Source: Xenorhabdus doucetiae (GTDB lineage Bacteria > Pseudomonadota > Gammaproteobacteria > Enterobacterales > Enterobacteriaceae). From it: a stretch of 64,000 nucleotides of DNA. Position numbers and translations under genes: made by a program. The DNA lies in NCBI RefSeq assembly GCF_000968195.1, contig NZ_FO704550.1, positions 2,728,001 to 2,792,000 of the forward strand. Reading direction: 5' to 3'. Shown here one piece after another: positions 9,138-21,132 of the stretch. Below the pieces are notes generated by a model. It was not told the DNA's origin and made no database searches. It was given only the letters and a program-made list of their open reading frames with translations. Position 1 is the stretch's first letter, and each line of letters opens with the position of its first letter.

Positions 9138-9174
9138 ATAAAAAAAAGACCCAGCCAATCATGGTTGAGTCTTT
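9138..9174 (-). terminator. Rho-independent terminator of the nuo operon
   Basis: On the minus strand, 26 bases after the nuoN stop, AAAGACTCAACC pairs with GGCTGGGTCTTT (one mismatch plus one G-T pair) around a 6-base loop and runs straight into a T-run (9138-9144). This is a canonical intrinsic terminator for the whole 15-kb operon. Confidence 0.9.
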
Positions 9175-9199
9175 AAAAGAGTCTATTTAGATGGTTATT

Positions 9200-10657
9200 T
9201 TACAAACCGCTTTTTGCCAGTTGAACAATATCAATCAGCGGTTGCGGCCAGACACCAAGGATCAACACCAGTAACCCCGTAAGCAACACAACAATCCCAC
9301 CGGAAGTAAATGCCCAATTGCGCGGTGTATCACGGTTCAGTGCTTTCGGTGCCGGCAGGTACAGGCTCACCATCACCCGCAGGTAGTAGTAAAGGCCGAT
9401 GGCACTACCGACAACAACGGCACCCGTTAACCACCATAATCTGGCTTCAACACCTGTCGCGATGACATAGAATTTACCAATAAAGCCAAAGGTTAAGGGT
9501 ATTCCCGCCAGTGACAACATCATGATGGTCATCACCGCTGACAGAATCGGTTTATGCCAGAACAGGCCGCGATATGAGAACAGTGAATCCGCATCCGGCC
9601 CTCGGTATGGGCTGGACATCAGGCTGACCACACCAAATGCCCCGATGCTGGCAAGCAAATAACCAACCAGATAAATACCTGCCGTCTCTTCTGCCAGCGT
9701 ATGATCTTTGATGGCAACCAAGACCACCAACAGATATCCCAAATGGGCAATGGATGAGTAACCCAGCAGCCGTTTGATATTGCTTTGTGTCAATGCCAGC
9801 AAGTTACCAAACAGGATAGAGGCAATGGCAATCACCGTTAGCACAATACGTAAAGTTTCGCTTTCGGTGACCGGCGCTGCAATAAATAAGCGCATGACCA
9901 CCGCGAAGATAGCTACTTTACTTGCCGTTGCCAGAAAGGTCGATACCGGTGCCGGCGCGCCTTGGTAAACATCCGGCGTCCACAGTTGGAAAGGCACAAG
10001 GGAAAGTTTAAAGCCCAGTCCCACGATCATCATCCCCAAGCCCGCCAGAACCAACGGTTCATGCAGTTGACTGTCGCTCAGGCTCTTGCCCAGTGATGCG
10101 AAAGACAAGTCACCGGATTCTGCATACAGCAGCGCAATACCAAATAGCAGGAATGAAGAGGCGGCCGCGGACAACAGCATATATTTGATGCCCGCTTCCA
10201 GCGAACGTTTCTGGCGATACGCATAGCCCACTAAACCAAACAGCGGCAAAGTGATCAATTCAATCCCGATAAACAGTGATGCCATGTGGTTGGCAGAAGA
10301 GAGCAGAATTCCCCCAACTGCCGCGATCATCACCAACAGGTAAAACTCTTCTTTATTATCGGGATAATTTTCCAGCCATGAATAGGCAAAGGTCGTTGTT
10401 GCAAGGCTCGCAATCAGCACAAGGGCCGTATAGAACATGGCAAAACGATCGACATGGATCAGTGGCGTGACATCCATTGGTTCCTGCTGCCCGACAAAAT
10501 AGAGAGAGAACAGCGCCAGGTTTAAACCAATTACCGTCAAGGTGACATTAGTGAAATGATCGCGTCGCCACGCAATGGACAGCATCACAACCACCACCGT
10601 CAATCCGACGATCAATAGCGGCAACAGTGCGATCAATTGTTCAGAAGTTATTGTCAT
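9200..10657 (-). CDS. nuoN: NuoN, complex I membrane subunit N
   Basis: A 485-residue polytopic membrane protein, the length of E. coli NuoN, with about 14 helices. It is one of the three antiporter-like proton-pumping subunits of NADH:quinone oxidoreductase. The conserved helix with [14 protein letters not shown] (pumping Lys) and the segment around [19 protein letters not shown] are the family hallmarks. It is the last gene of the nuo operon, 6 bases after nuoM, and is followed by the terminator at 9138-9174. Confidence 0.98.
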   Translation of the reverse strand: MTITSEQLIALLPLLIVGLTVVVVMLSIAWRRDHFTNVTLTVIGLNLALFSLYFVGQQEPMDVTPLIHVDRFAMFYTALVLIASLATTTFAYSWLENYPDNKEEFYLLVMIAAVGGILLSSANHMASLFIGIELITLPLFGLVGYAYRQKRSLEAGIKYMLLSAAASSFLLFGIALLYAESGDLSFASLGKSLSDSQLHEPLVLAGLGMMIVGLGFKLSLVPFQLWTPDVYQGAPAPVSTFLATASKVAIFAVVMRLFIAAPVTESETLRIVLTVIAIASILFGNLLALTQSNIKRLLGYSSIAHLGYLLVVLVAIKDHTLAEETAGIYLVGYLLASIGAFGVVSLMSSPYRGPDADSLFSYRGLFWHKPILSAVMTIMMLSLAGIPLTFGFIGKFYVIATGVEARLWWLTGAVVVGSAIGLYYYLRVMVSLYLPAPKALNRDTPRNWAFTSGGIVVLLTGLLVLILGVWPQPLIDIVQLAKSGL

Positions 10658-10663
10658 GGCGAA

Positions 10664-12184
10664 TTACGGCCTTGTAGTTAAAAGTGAAGCTGAATACCAA
10701 TGCTGGATGTTACCCATTGCTGCGGCTGAGGTATCAAGAATTGGCTGTGGGTAAACGCCCAAAATCACCAATAAGACGACCAACAGCAGCAAAATGGAGA
10801 TTTCACGCACATCCATCCGCTGTAATGGCTTATCCGTTTTTGGCGTACCGTAATAGGCTTTCTGCATCAAGTACAGGGCATAAACGGAGGCAAAAACCAA
10901 ACCGAACACGGATACCGTCGTAATCAGGGTAAATTGGCTAAAGCTGCCGAACAGGATCATAAATTCACCCACAAAGTTACCGGTTCCCGGCATCCCTAAT
11001 GTGGCTACCGCGAAAAACAGGGAGATCGCCGGCAAGAGTTGAATTCTTCCCCACAAGCCGCCCATTTGACGCATATCACGCGTGTGCAGGCGTTCATATA
11101 ATTGACCACACAGAATGAACAGCCCTGCGGCTGACAGACCGTGTGCAATCATCTGGATCACCGCGCCCTGATAAGCCAGTTGGCTACCGGTATAGATGGC
11201 GATCAGCACGAAACCCATATGGGAAACACTGGTATAGGCAATCAGGCGTTTGATGTCCGTCTGGCTGAACGCCATCCATGCACCGTAGAAAATGCCGATA
11301 ACCCCCAGCCACATGGCAATCGGGGCAAAATTCGCAGACGCTTCTGGAAACAGTGGCAAGCTAAAACGGAGCAAGCCATATGCCGCGGTTTTCAGCAAGA
11401 TCCCCGCGAGGTCAACCGAACCTGCGGTTGGTGCCTGACTATGGGCATCCGGCAACCAACCGTGCAGGGGAACAACCGGCATTTTCACGGCGAATGCAAT
11501 GAAGAAGCCCAGCATCAGCAGGTATTGAATGGTGTATGACATCGGTGTATTCAACAATTTTTCATAGTTGAATGACCATTCTCCCGTGGCATCATGATGA
11601 ATGAAGGCCAGCGCCAGAATCGAAATCAACATCACCAGACCACTGGCTTGGGTATAGATGAAGAATTTCGTTGCCGCCGTGATACGGGTTTTCCCTTCCG
11701 AGCCTCTGTGTCCCCACAGGGCAATCAGGAAGTACATCGGCACCAGCATCACTTCCCAGAAGAAGAAGAACAGGAACAGGTCGATGGCAAGGAAGACCCC
11801 CATCACACCGCCCAGTATCCACAACAAGTTCAGGTGGAAGAACCCTTGGTATGGTTGGTTTTCATTCCACGAACAGAGGATTGCCATCAAGCCCAGCAGT
11901 GCCGTCAGCACCACCATCAGCAAGGACAGACCATCCAGTGCCAGATGAATGCTGATGCCAAAACGGGGGATCCACGGCAGCAAGAATTCTGATTGCCACT
12001 GTGGAATGCCCTGTGGGTTGGTGAGTGTATAACCGCCCTGCAACCACAGGTGCAAGGAGAGTAACAGCGTCAGACCCATCGCCAGAAGCGCTATCCAACG
12101 CGGCATACGGGTGCCGAAGCGCTCCGCCTGCCAACACAGCAGGCCTCCGATGAAGGGCAGAAGAATTAGCCAAGGTAGTAGCAT
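10664..12184 (-). CDS. nuoM: NuoM, complex I membrane subunit M
   Basis: A 506-residue antiporter-like membrane subunit (E. coli 509). HGWLPDAHSQAPTAGSVDLAG and FFWEVMLVPMYFLIALWG carry the conserved pumping residues (Lys in LLKTAAYG, Glu in FFWEVM). It forms part of the distal proton-translocating arm of complex I. It lies between nuoL (19 bases upstream) and nuoN in the usual order. Confidence 0.98.
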   Translation of the reverse strand: MLLPWLILLPFIGGLLCWQAERFGTRMPRWIALLAMGLTLLLSLHLWLQGGYTLTNPQGIPQWQSEFLLPWIPRFGISIHLALDGLSLLMVVLTALLGLMAILCSWNENQPYQGFFHLNLLWILGGVMGVFLAIDLFLFFFFWEVMLVPMYFLIALWGHRGSEGKTRITAATKFFIYTQASGLVMLISILALAFIHHDATGEWSFNYEKLLNTPMSYTIQYLLMLGFFIAFAVKMPVVPLHGWLPDAHSQAPTAGSVDLAGILLKTAAYGLLRFSLPLFPEASANFAPIAMWLGVIGIFYGAWMAFSQTDIKRLIAYTSVSHMGFVLIAIYTGSQLAYQGAVIQMIAHGLSAAGLFILCGQLYERLHTRDMRQMGGLWGRIQLLPAISLFFAVATLGMPGTGNFVGEFMILFGSFSQFTLITTVSVFGLVFASVYALYLMQKAYYGTPKTDKPLQRMDVREISILLLLVVLLVILGVYPQPILDTSAAAMGNIQHWYSASLLTTRP

Positions 12185-12203
12185 GGCGCAATGTGTCCCT
12201 TAA

Positions 12204-14048
12204 TTAAACCAAAAGCAGCAGAGCTAAAACCAGCACTGCACCCAACCCCATAGAGGTAGCGTACCAACGGACTTGTCCGTTCTCACTCCAACGAAGCCCT
12301 TTATTGCCCCAACGCGACAATATGGCCGGAATGTTCATCAGTGAGTTCAAAGGATCACTTTGCAGCAAGCCGGTGATGCCTTTGAAGGGTTTCACGAATA
12401 CCCAGTCATACACTGCATCGAACCCCCAAGCATGGAACCACCATGTGGAGAAGAAGCGCCCCGGTGCACTGTTTGCCGTCGCGTTGACCACACTGCGTTT
12501 GCCAAGATACAGCGCTGCCGCCAGTAAAATACCGACAACGGCAACCACACCAGAAATTATTTCCAGTGTCACTTTACCATCATGCCCGGCATGGCTTTCC
12601 GGCAGCACGCCCGCCAATGGCGGCACAATCAGAGCACCCACAAAGGTGGACAGCACCAGCAAAATTGACAGTGGCAAGGTATGGGTAATGCCCTTGACCG
12701 GATGGGCATGGGTATTTTCTTCACCGTGGAACACGATAAAGATCATGCGGAAGGTATACAGGGATGTCATCAATGCCCCGGTAAGCCCCGCCAGCATCAG
12801 GTTCATATGACCATTTGCCAGTGCACCCCACAGAATTTCATCTTTACTGTAGAAACCTGCGGTCAGTAATGGCAGGGCTGACAATGCCGAACCACCCACC
12901 AAGAAGCAGAGATAAACAAAGGGGATACGCTTGCTCAAGCCGCCCATTTTGAAGATGTTTTGCTCATGGTGGCAGGCCAGAATCACCGAACCAGAAGCCA
13001 GGAACAGTAACGCCTTAAAGAACGCATGGGTCATGAGGTGGAAAATAGCGGCATCCCACGCTTGCACGCCCAAGGCCAGAAACATGTAACCAATCTGGCT
13101 CATGGTGGAATAGGCCAACACGCGCTTGATATCGGTCTGTACCAGCGCGGCGAAACCCGCCAATAGCAAGGTGACCGCACCAATAATGCCGACCAAGTGC
13201 AGAATATCCGGTGCCATCAGGAACAAGGCATGGCTGCGGGCGATCAGATAAACCCCTGCGGTCACCATGGTTGCGGCGTGGATCAGCGCAGAAACCGGTG
13301 TCGGACCTGCCATCGCATCCGCCAGCCAGGTTTGCAATGGTAACTGGGCTGATTTCCCGACGGCGCCGCCCAGAATCATCAAGGTCGCCCACGTGATCGC
13401 GCTGGAACCGACTTCAATATGTTGTGGTGCCAATACCGCCAGTTCGCGGAAACTCAACGTACCAAGCTGGTCGTAAAGGATAAACATGCCAATGGCAAGG
13501 AATACGTCACCCACACGGGTCACAATGAAGGCTTTCATTGCTGCCGCACCATTCGCCGGGGTTTTGTAATAGAAGCCGATCAACAGGTAACTGCATAGCC
13601 CTACGCCTTCCCAACCGAGGTACATCAGCAGGATGTTATCTGCCAGCACCAATACCACCATGCTGGCGATAAACAGGTTGGTATAAGCGAAGAAACGGGA
13701 ATATCCCTCTTCACCGCGCATATACCAAGACGCATAGATGTGGATCAGGAAACCAACGCCGGTCACCACACTGAGCATCGTCAGTGACAAGCCATCCAGC
13801 ACCAGATTAACGGGGATGCTGAAATTATCCACTGCCATCCAGTTCCACAATGTTTGGCTGTAAACCAGCCCCCCTGCCCCATTCTGGGCAAGAAAATCCA
13901 TCGCTACCCAGAATGTGACCAGCGCGGCCAACCCAACAGAACCACTTCCAATGGTGGCTGACACATTTTCAGACCAGCGGCCACGGGAAAATGCCAGCAG
14001 CAAAAATCCCAGCAATGGCAGCAGAATAGTTAAATAGAGTAAGTTCAT
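12204..14048 (-). CDS. nuoL: NuoL, complex I membrane subunit L
   Basis: A 614-residue protein (E. coli 613), the most distal antiporter-like subunit, with the C-terminal lateral helix and anchoring helix expected at about residues 510-614. Conserved features include [36 protein letters not shown] and [12 protein letters not shown]. Its start overlaps the nuoK end by 4 bases (14045-14048), so translation is coupled. Confidence 0.98.
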   Translation of the reverse strand: MNLLYLTILLPLLGFLLLAFSRGRWSENVSATIGSGSVGLAALVTFWVAMDFLAQNGAGGLVYSQTLWNWMAVDNFSIPVNLVLDGLSLTMLSVVTGVGFLIHIYASWYMRGEEGYSRFFAYTNLFIASMVVLVLADNILLMYLGWEGVGLCSYLLIGFYYKTPANGAAAMKAFIVTRVGDVFLAIGMFILYDQLGTLSFRELAVLAPQHIEVGSSAITWATLMILGGAVGKSAQLPLQTWLADAMAGPTPVSALIHAATMVTAGVYLIARSHALFLMAPDILHLVGIIGAVTLLLAGFAALVQTDIKRVLAYSTMSQIGYMFLALGVQAWDAAIFHLMTHAFFKALLFLASGSVILACHHEQNIFKMGGLSKRIPFVYLCFLVGGSALSALPLLTAGFYSKDEILWGALANGHMNLMLAGLTGALMTSLYTFRMIFIVFHGEENTHAHPVKGITHTLPLSILLVLSTFVGALIVPPLAGVLPESHAGHDGKVTLEIISGVVAVVGILLAAALYLGKRSVVNATANSAPGRFFSTWWFHAWGFDAVYDWVFVKPFKGITGLLQSDPLNSLMNIPAILSRWGNKGLRWSENGQVRWYATSMGLGAVLVLALLLLV

Positions 14049-14347
14049 CCGCGCATCTCACTGACTGTATCAATATTCAGGTTTTGGCGACGACGGTGCA
14101 ACTGTAGTAACAGTGCCAAACCGATGCTCGCCTCGGCGGCTGCCAGAGTAATGGCCAGAATGTACATCACCTGACCATCAGGCTGGAGCCAATAGCTGCC
14201 GGCAACGACAAATGCCAGCGCTGAGGCATTGATCATAATTTCCAGCCCGATCAGCATGAATAACAGATTGCGGCGGATAATCAGGCAAGTGAAGCCCAAT
14301 ATAAACAGAATAGCCGCCAGAATGAGGCCGTGGTGTAACGCTATCAT
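14045..14347 (-). CDS. nuoK: NuoK, complex I membrane subunit K
   Basis: A 100-residue, three-helix subunit, nearly identical to E. coli NuoK, with the conserved membrane Glu pair in [10 protein letters not shown] and [12 protein letters not shown]. It sits at the junction of the proton channels of complex I. It overlaps nuoJ by one base (TAATG at 14345-14349) and nuoL by four, so nuoJ, nuoK and nuoL are tightly coupled. Confidence 0.98.
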   Translation of the reverse strand: MIALHHGLILAAILFILGFTCLIIRRNLLFMLIGLEIMINASALAFVVAGSYWLQPDGQVMYILAITLAAAEASIGLALLLQLHRRRQNLNIDTVSEMRG

Positions 14348-14877
14348 TATTGTTGGTCCTCCGCACGATTGCTGATCACTTCCCCTTGCCGATTTTCACG
14401 GCCAATGTGGTAAGCCACGACCAACCCTGCCAGCAGCAGCAAAGAGGCCAGCTCGACGGCCAATACATAAGGGCCAAACAAGCTAATACCCACTTCTTTG
14501 GCGCTGACCACTTCACCACTGATTTCGGCGGATGGCAGCGTACTGATGGCATAAACCAGCACAATCAACAGCACGATAGACAGGATTGACGGACCAATCC
14601 AAGCCCTGGGTTGTAGCCATAGCCGCTCTTGTTCGACCACGGATTTGCCTAAATTCAGCATCATCACGACGAAGACGAACAACACCATAATCGCGCCCGC
14701 GTAAACGATGATCTCCAAGGCACCGGCAAAATAAGCCCCCATCGAAAAAAAGACGATGGACAGTGCCAACAAGGAAATAATCAGATACAACAGGGCATGC
14801 ACCGGATTGGTATGGGTGATAACCCTGAGTGTGGCGAGAACAGCGACCAGCCCTGCGACATAAAATGTAAATTCCAT
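14347..14877 (-). CDS. nuoJ: NuoJ, complex I membrane subunit J
   Basis: A 176-residue membrane protein (E. coli 184) with five helices. The third helix carries the conserved [20 protein letters not shown] segment that forms the hinge/pi-bulge of the proton path. It is encoded 12 bases after nuoI and overlaps nuoK by one base. The C-terminal tail is a short acidic and polar stretch. Confidence 0.97.
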   Translation of the reverse strand: MEFTFYVAGLVAVLATLRVITHTNPVHALLYLIISLLALSIVFFSMGAYFAGALEIIVYAGAIMVLFVFVVMMLNLGKSVVEQERLWLQPRAWIGPSILSIVLLIVLVYAISTLPSAEISGEVVSAKEVGISLFGPYVLAVELASLLLLAGLVVAYHIGRENRQGEVISNRAEDQQ

Positions 14878-14889
14878 GAATATCGCTCC

Positions 14890-15432
14890 TTATGGCAACA
14901 GGCTTTTAACGTCGATAGGCTTGGCTTCATTGTCGGCTTCACCTTTATCTTTGCCGTCAATCGCCATACCTGTCTTACGGTAAAAGTTATAGTCAGGATA
15001 TTTACCCGGCCCTGAAATCAGCAGATCTTCTTTTTCGTACACCAGATCCTGACGCTTGAATTCCCCCAGTTCAAAATCCGGCGTCAACTGAATCGCGGTA
15101 GTCGGGCACGCTTCTTCACACAGGCCGCAGAAAATGCAACGCGAGAAGTTGACGCGGAAGAATTCAGGATACCAGCGACCATCTTTATGCTCGGCTTTTT
15201 GCAGTGAGATACATCCCACCGGGCAGACCGCTGCACACAAGTTACACGCAACACAACGCTCTTCACCGTCAGGATCACGCGTCAGCACGATGCGCCCACG
15301 GTAACGGGGTGGCAGATAAACCGGCTCTTCCGGATACATTTTTGTTTCGCGTTTATGGAAGGCATGAAGCCCTATCATCCAAATACTGCGTACCTGGGTG
15401 GCGAAACCGACCACTAACTCTTTTAATGTCAT
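14890..15432 (-). CDS. nuoI: NuoI, complex I iron-sulfur subunit (N6a/N6b)
   Basis: A 180-residue ferredoxin-like subunit, the same length as E. coli NuoI. Two classical [4Fe-4S] motifs are present: [15 protein letters not shown] and [15 protein letters not shown]. These clusters pass electrons from NuoG toward the N2 cluster in NuoB. It sits 15 bases after nuoH in the standard order. Confidence 0.98.
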   Translation of the reverse strand: MTLKELVVGFATQVRSIWMIGLHAFHKRETKMYPEEPVYLPPRYRGRIVLTRDPDGEERCVACNLCAAVCPVGCISLQKAEHKDGRWYPEFFRVNFSRCIFCGLCEEACPTTAIQLTPDFELGEFKRQDLVYEKEDLLISGPGKYPDYNFYRKTGMAIDGKDKGEADNEAKPIDVKSLLP

Positions 15433-15447
15433 GGTTCAATCACCCCT

Positions 15448-16425
15448 TTATTGAGCGTTGTATAAAATCACGGCGGCAGTCGCCAGCATATTAAGTAACG
15501 TTAACGGCAGACAGACTTTCCAGCCAAATGACATCACCTGGTCATAACGAGGACGCGGCAAGGCGGCGCGGATCAAGATAAACATCATCATGAAAAATGC
15601 CGTTTTCAGCGCAAACCAGACGAAGGGAGGCAAGAGAGGCCCATTCCAGCCACCAAAGAACAGTGTGACGATTAAAGCGGATACCGTCACGATGGCGATA
15701 TACTCGCCCACAAAGAACAGACCGAATTTCATGCCGGAATATTCAATGTGATAACCGTCGGCCAACTCTTGTTCTGCTTCCGGTTGGTCGAAGGGGTGGC
15801 GGTGACATACCGCAACCCCCGCAATGGCAAAAGTCAGGAAGCCAAAGAATTGAGGGATGATATTCCACACATATTGCTGTGAGTTGACGATATCCACCAT
15901 GTTAAAGGAGCCGGCTTGGGCGACAACGCCCATCATGGACAGACCAAGGAAGACTTCATAACTCAATGTCTGTGCTGATGCACGCATCGCACCCAGCAAG
16001 GCATATTTGTTGTTACTCGCCCAACCCGCAAACAGCACGGAATAAACCGCCAAGCCCGCCATCATCATGAAGAACAAGATGCCAATGTTCAGGTCTGCGG
16101 CCATCCATGTTGGGCTTACCGGCACAATAGCAAAAGCCAGCAACATTGAGCTGAAAGCAATGACAGGCGCCAAGGTGAAAATGGCGCGGTCGGAAAAGCG
16201 CGGTGCCCAGTCTTCCTTAAAGAACATTTTGATCATGTCTGCAACAAGCTGCAATGAACCGCCCCAACCTACGCGGTTTGGCCCATAACGGTTCTGGAAC
16301 AGGCCAAGGATGCGGCGTTCAAAGAAACTCATGAAAGCCCCGCAAACCACCACGACCAACAGAATGACAGCAGCTTTCAGTACCGCAATCAGGATTTCAA
16401 TGACTTCGGGAGTAAACCAACTCAT
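15448..16425 (-). CDS. nuoH: NuoH, complex I quinone-site membrane subunit
   Basis: A 325-residue membrane protein (E. coli 325) that anchors the peripheral arm and forms much of the quinone chamber. Conserved stretches include [19 protein letters not shown] and the polar [19 protein letters not shown] loop, rich in charged residues that line the quinone cavity. Its start shares one base with the nuoG end (16425). Confidence 0.98.
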   Translation of the reverse strand: MSWFTPEVIEILIAVLKAAVILLVVVVCGAFMSFFERRILGLFQNRYGPNRVGWGGSLQLVADMIKMFFKEDWAPRFSDRAIFTLAPVIAFSSMLLAFAIVPVSPTWMAADLNIGILFFMMMAGLAVYSVLFAGWASNNKYALLGAMRASAQTLSYEVFLGLSMMGVVAQAGSFNMVDIVNSQQYVWNIIPQFFGFLTFAIAGVAVCHRHPFDQPEAEQELADGYHIEYSGMKFGLFFVGEYIAIVTVSALIVTLFFGGWNGPLLPPFVWFALKTAFFMMMFILIRAALPRPRYDQVMSFGWKVCLPLTLLNMLATAAVILYNAQ

Positions 16426-19148
16426 TATGCAACCTCCCGTAAGTTATGGACTGATTTGCCCGCCAGAACCGGCGGTATCCCCGGCATTCCCAACGGCAAG
16501 CCGACTTGCCCTTGAGCAAGATTGCCACTCAAGCGTACAGTTAAGCGCAGTTGCTGCCCTTCACAATCCAATGCCATCACCGCACCTTCTTTCACCTTCA
16601 AATGCGCCGCATCTTTATAATTGATCATCACATACGGCTCAGACATACGCGCCTGCATGACCTCAGAACGCTGCGACAGTTCTTCACTGCCGAACAAATG
16701 GAAATAAGGCGCAATATGCCATTGATCGTTTTGCGCAGTGAATGCGGCCGGAATAGCGTCAAAATAGTTCAACCCGCCATCAACCGCTTCAATCAAACGA
16801 ACACCCGGATCACCGAAACGTAATTTACCACCGACTTCCGCCTGAAATTTATTCCACGCCTGGGGTGAGTTCCAGCCCGGTGCCCATGCAAAGGGGATTT
16901 GCTGACGGGGTGCATAGGGGCTGTTGTTCCCTTCCATTGAGAAAGCAAATGCGGTATCGATATCCTGTGGCTGGCGCTGCTCATGCACACTGACATCAGC
17001 CAGCATCGCAGTACGGCCACTGTAACGATGGGGAGAACGCGCCAATTTTTGCCCGCGAATACGGAATGCCGCATCCGGTGCCGCATTGACGATGCCTTTG
17101 AATTGCGGCATGGCTTTGACACAAGCGGCAATCACATGATCAAGCTGCGTCCAGTCGGTCTGGCACTGGGTATAGGTGGTATACAGTGAGTGCATCCAGC
17201 GCCAGCTTTCTAACATCACAATGGACTTGTCATAGAATGCCGGTTCGTAAACCTGAAAATAGCGTTGGGCACGACCTTCCTGATTCACCAGCGTACCATC
17301 GCTTTCCGCAAAGCTGGAGGCTGACAGAATCAGATGCGCCTTGTCCATGATGGCGGTGCGCTGATGATCCACGACAATCAGGTTTTTCAGGCTATCCAGT
17401 GCGCGATCAATTTTATCCGCCGGGGCATGGCGATAGAGATCATTTTCCATCACGATGGCGGTATCTGAATGGCCTTTAGCGATACGTTGTAAAGCCGCAT
17501 CCAGTGGCTGCGCTTCCATCATCGCCAGCCCGATGCTGTTGGCATACGCAGCAACATAGGAGAGGCCAACCTCCGAGCCTTTATCTTTCAATGCCCATGC
17601 GATATTGGCAGCGGCCTGAATCAAGGCATCGCTGCCTGAATTGCTGCCACTGATAATCAAGGGCTTTTTCGCCTCACGTAATGCTTGTGCAATGATTTCC
17701 ACCTTCGATTTCAGTTCATCCGGCAAATCATTAACGGCAGGAGCAATACTGTTCAGGGCATGTGCCACGGCGAAACCCAAGCGAGCCTGATCATCAACCG
17801 GGGCGCGGTAGTTCCATGCGGCAACATCATCCAGCCGGGTATCATCGACGCTGGTCAGGAAGAGAGGGTACTTGGCATGTTGGCCGATATTCATCACCGC
17901 CGCAATTTGCCAGTCTGCCACTTTCTGGGCAGCAGCCATTTCACGCGCTTTCCCCTTCACGGCCTGACGCACCGATAATGCCATGCGCGCCGCCGTTTGC
18001 GTGAGGTCTTCCCCCAGCACAAACACCGCATCGTAATCTTCAATTTCACGCAGCGATGGGGTATAAACGCCGCCTTGCTGGAGAATTTCCAGCATCGTAT
18101 CAAGACGATGTTGTTCTTCCGCTGAAATGCCGCTGTAGAAGTTTTCCGCCCCTACCAATTCACGCAAGGCAAAGTTACTTTCAATGCTGGCACGCGGTGA
18201 ACCAATACCAATGGCATTTTTTGCCTGACGCAAAATATCGGCGCCCCCCTGCATAACCTGTTCAGCATTCAATGAAATCCATTGATCGCCACGCAGTTGT
18301 TGTGGCTGGCGAGGCCGGTCGTCACGGTTGACATAGCCATAACCGAAACGCCCGCGGTCACACATAAAGTAGTGGTTGACGGTGCCGTTGTAACGGTTTT
18401 CTATCCGGCGCAATTCACCGTAACGTTCACCGGGACTGGTGTTACAGCCAATGCTGCACTGTTGGCAGATACTTGGCGCAAACTGCATATCCCATTTACG
18501 GTTATAGCGTTCTGAATGGGTTTTGTCGGTAAATACTCCGGTTGGGCAAATTTCAACGAGGTTACCGGAAAATTCACTTTCCAGTGTGCCACTCTCAGGG
18601 CGGCCAAAATAGACGTTGTCATGAGCGCCATAAACGCCAAAATCCGTCCCATCCGCGTAATCTTTGTAGTAGCGGACACAACGGTAACAGGCGATGCAGC
18701 GGTTCATTTCATGAGCAACGAATGGCCCCAGTTCCTGATTTTTGTGAGTGCGTTTGGTAAAACGGTATTTTCGGAATGAATGCCCGGTCATGACCGTCAT
18801 ATCCTGCAAATGGCAGTTGCCCCCCTCTTCACAAACAGGGCAATCGTGGGGATGGTTGGTCATTAACCACTCCACAACACTTGCACGGAACTGTTTCGCT
18901 TCATCATCATCAATGGAAATATACGTGCCATCTGACGCCGGTGTCATACAAGACATCACCAGACGACCGCGCGTATCTTCCGCGTTTTGATATTGCTTCA
19001 CCGCACACTGGCGGCAAGCGCCAACGCTTCCCAGCGCTGGATGCCAGCAAAAATAAGGTATATCAAGCCCCAATGAGAGGCAGGCTTGTAACAGGTTATC
19101 AGCCCCGTTTACATCATATTCTTTGCCGTCTACATGTATCGTAGCCAT
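16425..19148 (-). CDS. nuoG: NuoG, complex I large iron-sulfur subunit
   Basis: A 907-residue subunit (E. coli 908) that relays electrons from NuoF. The N-terminal ferredoxin domain has CxxCAVKQ cysteines; then come [10 protein letters not shown] with HLQD, CIACYRC, and the extra CQQCSIGC plus downstream CDRGRFG that bind cluster N7 in E. coli. A molybdopterin-oxidoreductase-like domain without cofactor follows. The start at 19148 (MATIHVDG) aligns with E. coli; in-frame starts further upstream (19157, 19193) would add up to 15 residues not seen in the homologue. Confidence 0.97.
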   Translation of the reverse strand: MATIHVDGKEYDVNGADNLLQACLSLGLDIPYFCWHPALGSVGACRQCAVKQYQNAEDTRGRLVMSCMTPASDGTYISIDDDEAKQFRASVVEWLMTNHPHDCPVCEEGGNCHLQDMTVMTGHSFRKYRFTKRTHKNQELGPFVAHEMNRCIACYRCVRYYKDYADGTDFGVYGAHDNVYFGRPESGTLESEFSGNLVEICPTGVFTDKTHSERYNRKWDMQFAPSICQQCSIGCNTSPGERYGELRRIENRYNGTVNHYFMCDRGRFGYGYVNRDDRPRQPQQLRGDQWISLNAEQVMQGGADILRQAKNAIGIGSPRASIESNFALRELVGAENFYSGISAEEQHRLDTMLEILQQGGVYTPSLREIEDYDAVFVLGEDLTQTAARMALSVRQAVKGKAREMAAAQKVADWQIAAVMNIGQHAKYPLFLTSVDDTRLDDVAAWNYRAPVDDQARLGFAVAHALNSIAPAVNDLPDELKSKVEIIAQALREAKKPLIISGSNSGSDALIQAAANIAWALKDKGSEVGLSYVAAYANSIGLAMMEAQPLDAALQRIAKGHSDTAIVMENDLYRHAPADKIDRALDSLKNLIVVDHQRTAIMDKAHLILSASSFAESDGTLVNQEGRAQRYFQVYEPAFYDKSIVMLESWRWMHSLYTTYTQCQTDWTQLDHVIAACVKAMPQFKGIVNAAPDAAFRIRGQKLARSPHRYSGRTAMLADVSVHEQRQPQDIDTAFAFSMEGNNSPYAPRQQIPFAWAPGWNSPQAWNKFQAEVGGKLRFGDPGVRLIEAVDGGLNYFDAIPAAFTAQNDQWHIAPYFHLFGSEELSQRSEVMQARMSEPYVMINYKDAAHLKVKEGAVMALDCEGQQLRLTVRLSGNLAQGQVGLPLGMPGIPPVLAGKSVHNLREVA

Positions 19149-19208
19149 AGTCAGCATGCTTCCCAATGGCCTGCCGTGGCAGGCGTTAATCAAAAATGAA
19201 AACCAACC

Positions 19209-20588
19209 TTACCAACGCTGCTTAAGCAAATTGGGCTGAATACCCGCAATCAGGCTGGTATTGCCGTAGTCGTTGAAAGAATGGTCTTTGGTGACAATGC
19301 CCGCTTCAAATTCTTCACGGAAGTATTTGATGGCGCTCTGCAAAGGCTCCACGGCACCCGGCGCATGGGCGCAGAACGTCTTGCCGGGGCCAAGGAAACG
19401 ACAGAGTTGTTCCAAGGTTTCGATGTCACCCGGCTGGCCTTTGCCACTCTCAATGGCGCGGAGGATTTTGACGCTCCACGGCAAACCATCACGGCACGGT
19501 GTGCACCAGCCACAAGATTCGCGGGCAAAGAATTCTTCAAGATTGCGGGTCAGGGAAACCATATTGATCTCATGATCCACCGCCATTGCCAGCGCCGTTC
19601 CCAAACGGCTGCCCGCTTTGGCAATATGCTCAAAATCCATCGGCAGATCCAAATGGTCTGCGGTCAGGAAATCGGTGCCTGCCCCGCCGGGTTGCCAGGC
19701 CTTGAATTTCAGGCCATCACGCATTCCCCCGGCGTAATCTTCCAGAATTTCACGGGCGGTTGTGCCAAACGGCAGTTCCCAAACGCCCGGATTTTTGACC
19801 CGGCCAGAAAAGCCCATCAGTTTGGTGCCGGCATCGTTACTTTTGCCCTCACTCAAACCGATATACCACGCTTTCCCATGTTCAAGAATGGCAGGCACGT
19901 TGCACAACGTTTCGACATTGTTGACACAGGTTGGTTTGCCCCATACGCCGGCAGACGCAGGAAAGGGCGGTTTTGAACGTGGATTGGCCCGACGCCCTTC
20001 AAGGGAGTTAATCAACGCGGTTTCTTCACCACAGATATAACGACCCGCGCCGGTATGCACAAACAGTTCAAAATCAAAACCACTGCCCAAAATATTCTTG
20101 CCAAGCAACCCGGCGGCTTTGGCTTCTTCGATGGCCTTACGTAAATGAACCGCCGCCTCGATATATTCACCACGCAGGAAGATGTAGCCACGGTAGGCTT
20201 TCAGGGCAAAGGCACTGATCAACATGCCCTCCACCAACAGATGAGGCAGTTGCTCCATCAGTAAGCGGTCTTTGTACGTGCCCGGCTCCATCTCATCCGC
20301 ATTACACAGCAAGTAGCGGATATTCATGCTTTCATCTTTTGGCATCAGGCTCCATTTCAGGCCGGTTGAGAAGCCTGCGCCGCCACGGCCTTTTAAGCCG
20401 GCATCTTTAACCAGCGCGGTAATTTCATCAGGCGCCATGCCCTTCAGTGCTTTTTCGGCACCTTTGTAACCATTCTTGTCGCGGTATTCATCCAGCCAGA
20501 CAGGTTGTTGGTCAGCACGCAACCGCCATGTCAGGGGATGATTTTCCGCTGTGCGGATAATGTCTTTCACTCCTGAATGCGTTGTCAT
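19209..20588 (-). CDS. nuoF: NuoF, NADH-binding FMN subunit of complex I
   Basis: A 459-residue subunit that oxidises NADH through FMN and cluster N3. Visible sites are the Gly-rich [20 protein letters not shown] loop, the [10 protein letters not shown] flavin site, and the N3 cysteines in [10 protein letters not shown] plus FLGPGKTFC. It is about 14 residues longer than E. coli NuoF, through a slightly longer N-terminus and a short insertion near the C-terminus. Its start overlaps nuoE by 4 bases. Confidence 0.98.
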   Translation of the reverse strand: MTTHSGVKDIIRTAENHPLTWRLRADQQPVWLDEYRDKNGYKGAEKALKGMAPDEITALVKDAGLKGRGGAGFSTGLKWSLMPKDESMNIRYLLCNADEMEPGTYKDRLLMEQLPHLLVEGMLISAFALKAYRGYIFLRGEYIEAAVHLRKAIEEAKAAGLLGKNILGSGFDFELFVHTGAGRYICGEETALINSLEGRRANPRSKPPFPASAGVWGKPTCVNNVETLCNVPAILEHGKAWYIGLSEGKSNDAGTKLMGFSGRVKNPGVWELPFGTTAREILEDYAGGMRDGLKFKAWQPGGAGTDFLTADHLDLPMDFEHIAKAGSRLGTALAMAVDHEINMVSLTRNLEEFFARESCGWCTPCRDGLPWSVKILRAIESGKGQPGDIETLEQLCRFLGPGKTFCAHAPGAVEPLQSAIKYFREEFEAGIVTKDHSFNDYGNTSLIAGIQPNLLKQRW

Positions 20589-21130
20589 GGATATTGCTCC
20601 AGTAATTTTTCAATTTCTTCGGGCTTCACGTAACTGTGAGTGTCTTCATCAATCATCATGGTTGGCCCCTTGTCACAATTACCCAGACAGCAGGTCGGCA
20701 ACAGGGTGAAACGCCCGTCTGCCGTGGTTTGCCCCGGACGAATGTTCAGGTGCGACTCTATCGCTGACTGAACGCCCTGATAGCCCGTGATGTGGCATAC
20801 CACACTGTCACAATAACGGATAATGTGACGCCCGACGGGTTGTCGGTAAATCTGGCTGTAAAACGTCGCCACCCCTTCCACGTCACTGGCCGGGATGCCC
20901 AAGACCTCAGCAATGGCATAAATCGCCCCATCAGGCACCCAACCACGCTGCTTTTGCACAATTTTCAGTGCTTCGATTGACGCCGCACGCGGATCTTCGT
21001 AGTGGTGTTTTTCCTGCTCAATGGCATTACGTTCGTCAGCACTCAATACAAACTGATCCGGTGCCTGAGCGTCCGTTACGTTAACCACATCAAGGCGTGC
21101 TTGCTTGTTTGCGTTAAATTCACTTTGCAT
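20585..21130 (-). CDS. nuoE: NuoE, complex I [2Fe-2S] subunit (N1a)
   Basis: A 181-residue thioredoxin-like subunit. Cluster N1a ligands are seen as [11 protein letters not shown] and [13 protein letters not shown]. It partners NuoF and NuoG in the NADH dehydrogenase module. It is about 15 residues longer than E. coli NuoE (166 aa) at the polar N-terminus (an internal Met is not an obvious alternative). It begins 2 bases after the nuoCD stop. Confidence 0.97.
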   Translation of the reverse strand: MQSEFNANKQARLDVVNVTDAQAPDQFVLSADERNAIEQEKHHYEDPRAASIEALKIVQKQRGWVPDGAIYAIAEVLGIPASDVEGVATFYSQIYRQPVGRHIIRYCDSVVCHITGYQGVQSAIESHLNIRPGQTTADGRFTLLPTCCLGNCDKGPTMMIDEDTHSYVKPEEIEKLLEQYP

Positions 21131-21132
21131 CG

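Noticed and set aside
8956..9162. 68-codon minus-strand ORF in the betT-nuoN gap
   Set aside because: It runs through the nuoN terminator hairpin, has no family and looks like translated repeat DNA.
11594..11992. Gln/His-rich ORF antisense to nuoM
   Set aside because: Shadow of hydrophobic nuoM codons; low complexity and no start signal.
19281..19976. 231-codon ORF antisense to nuoF
   Set aside because: Overlaps a fully conserved gene, with no homology.
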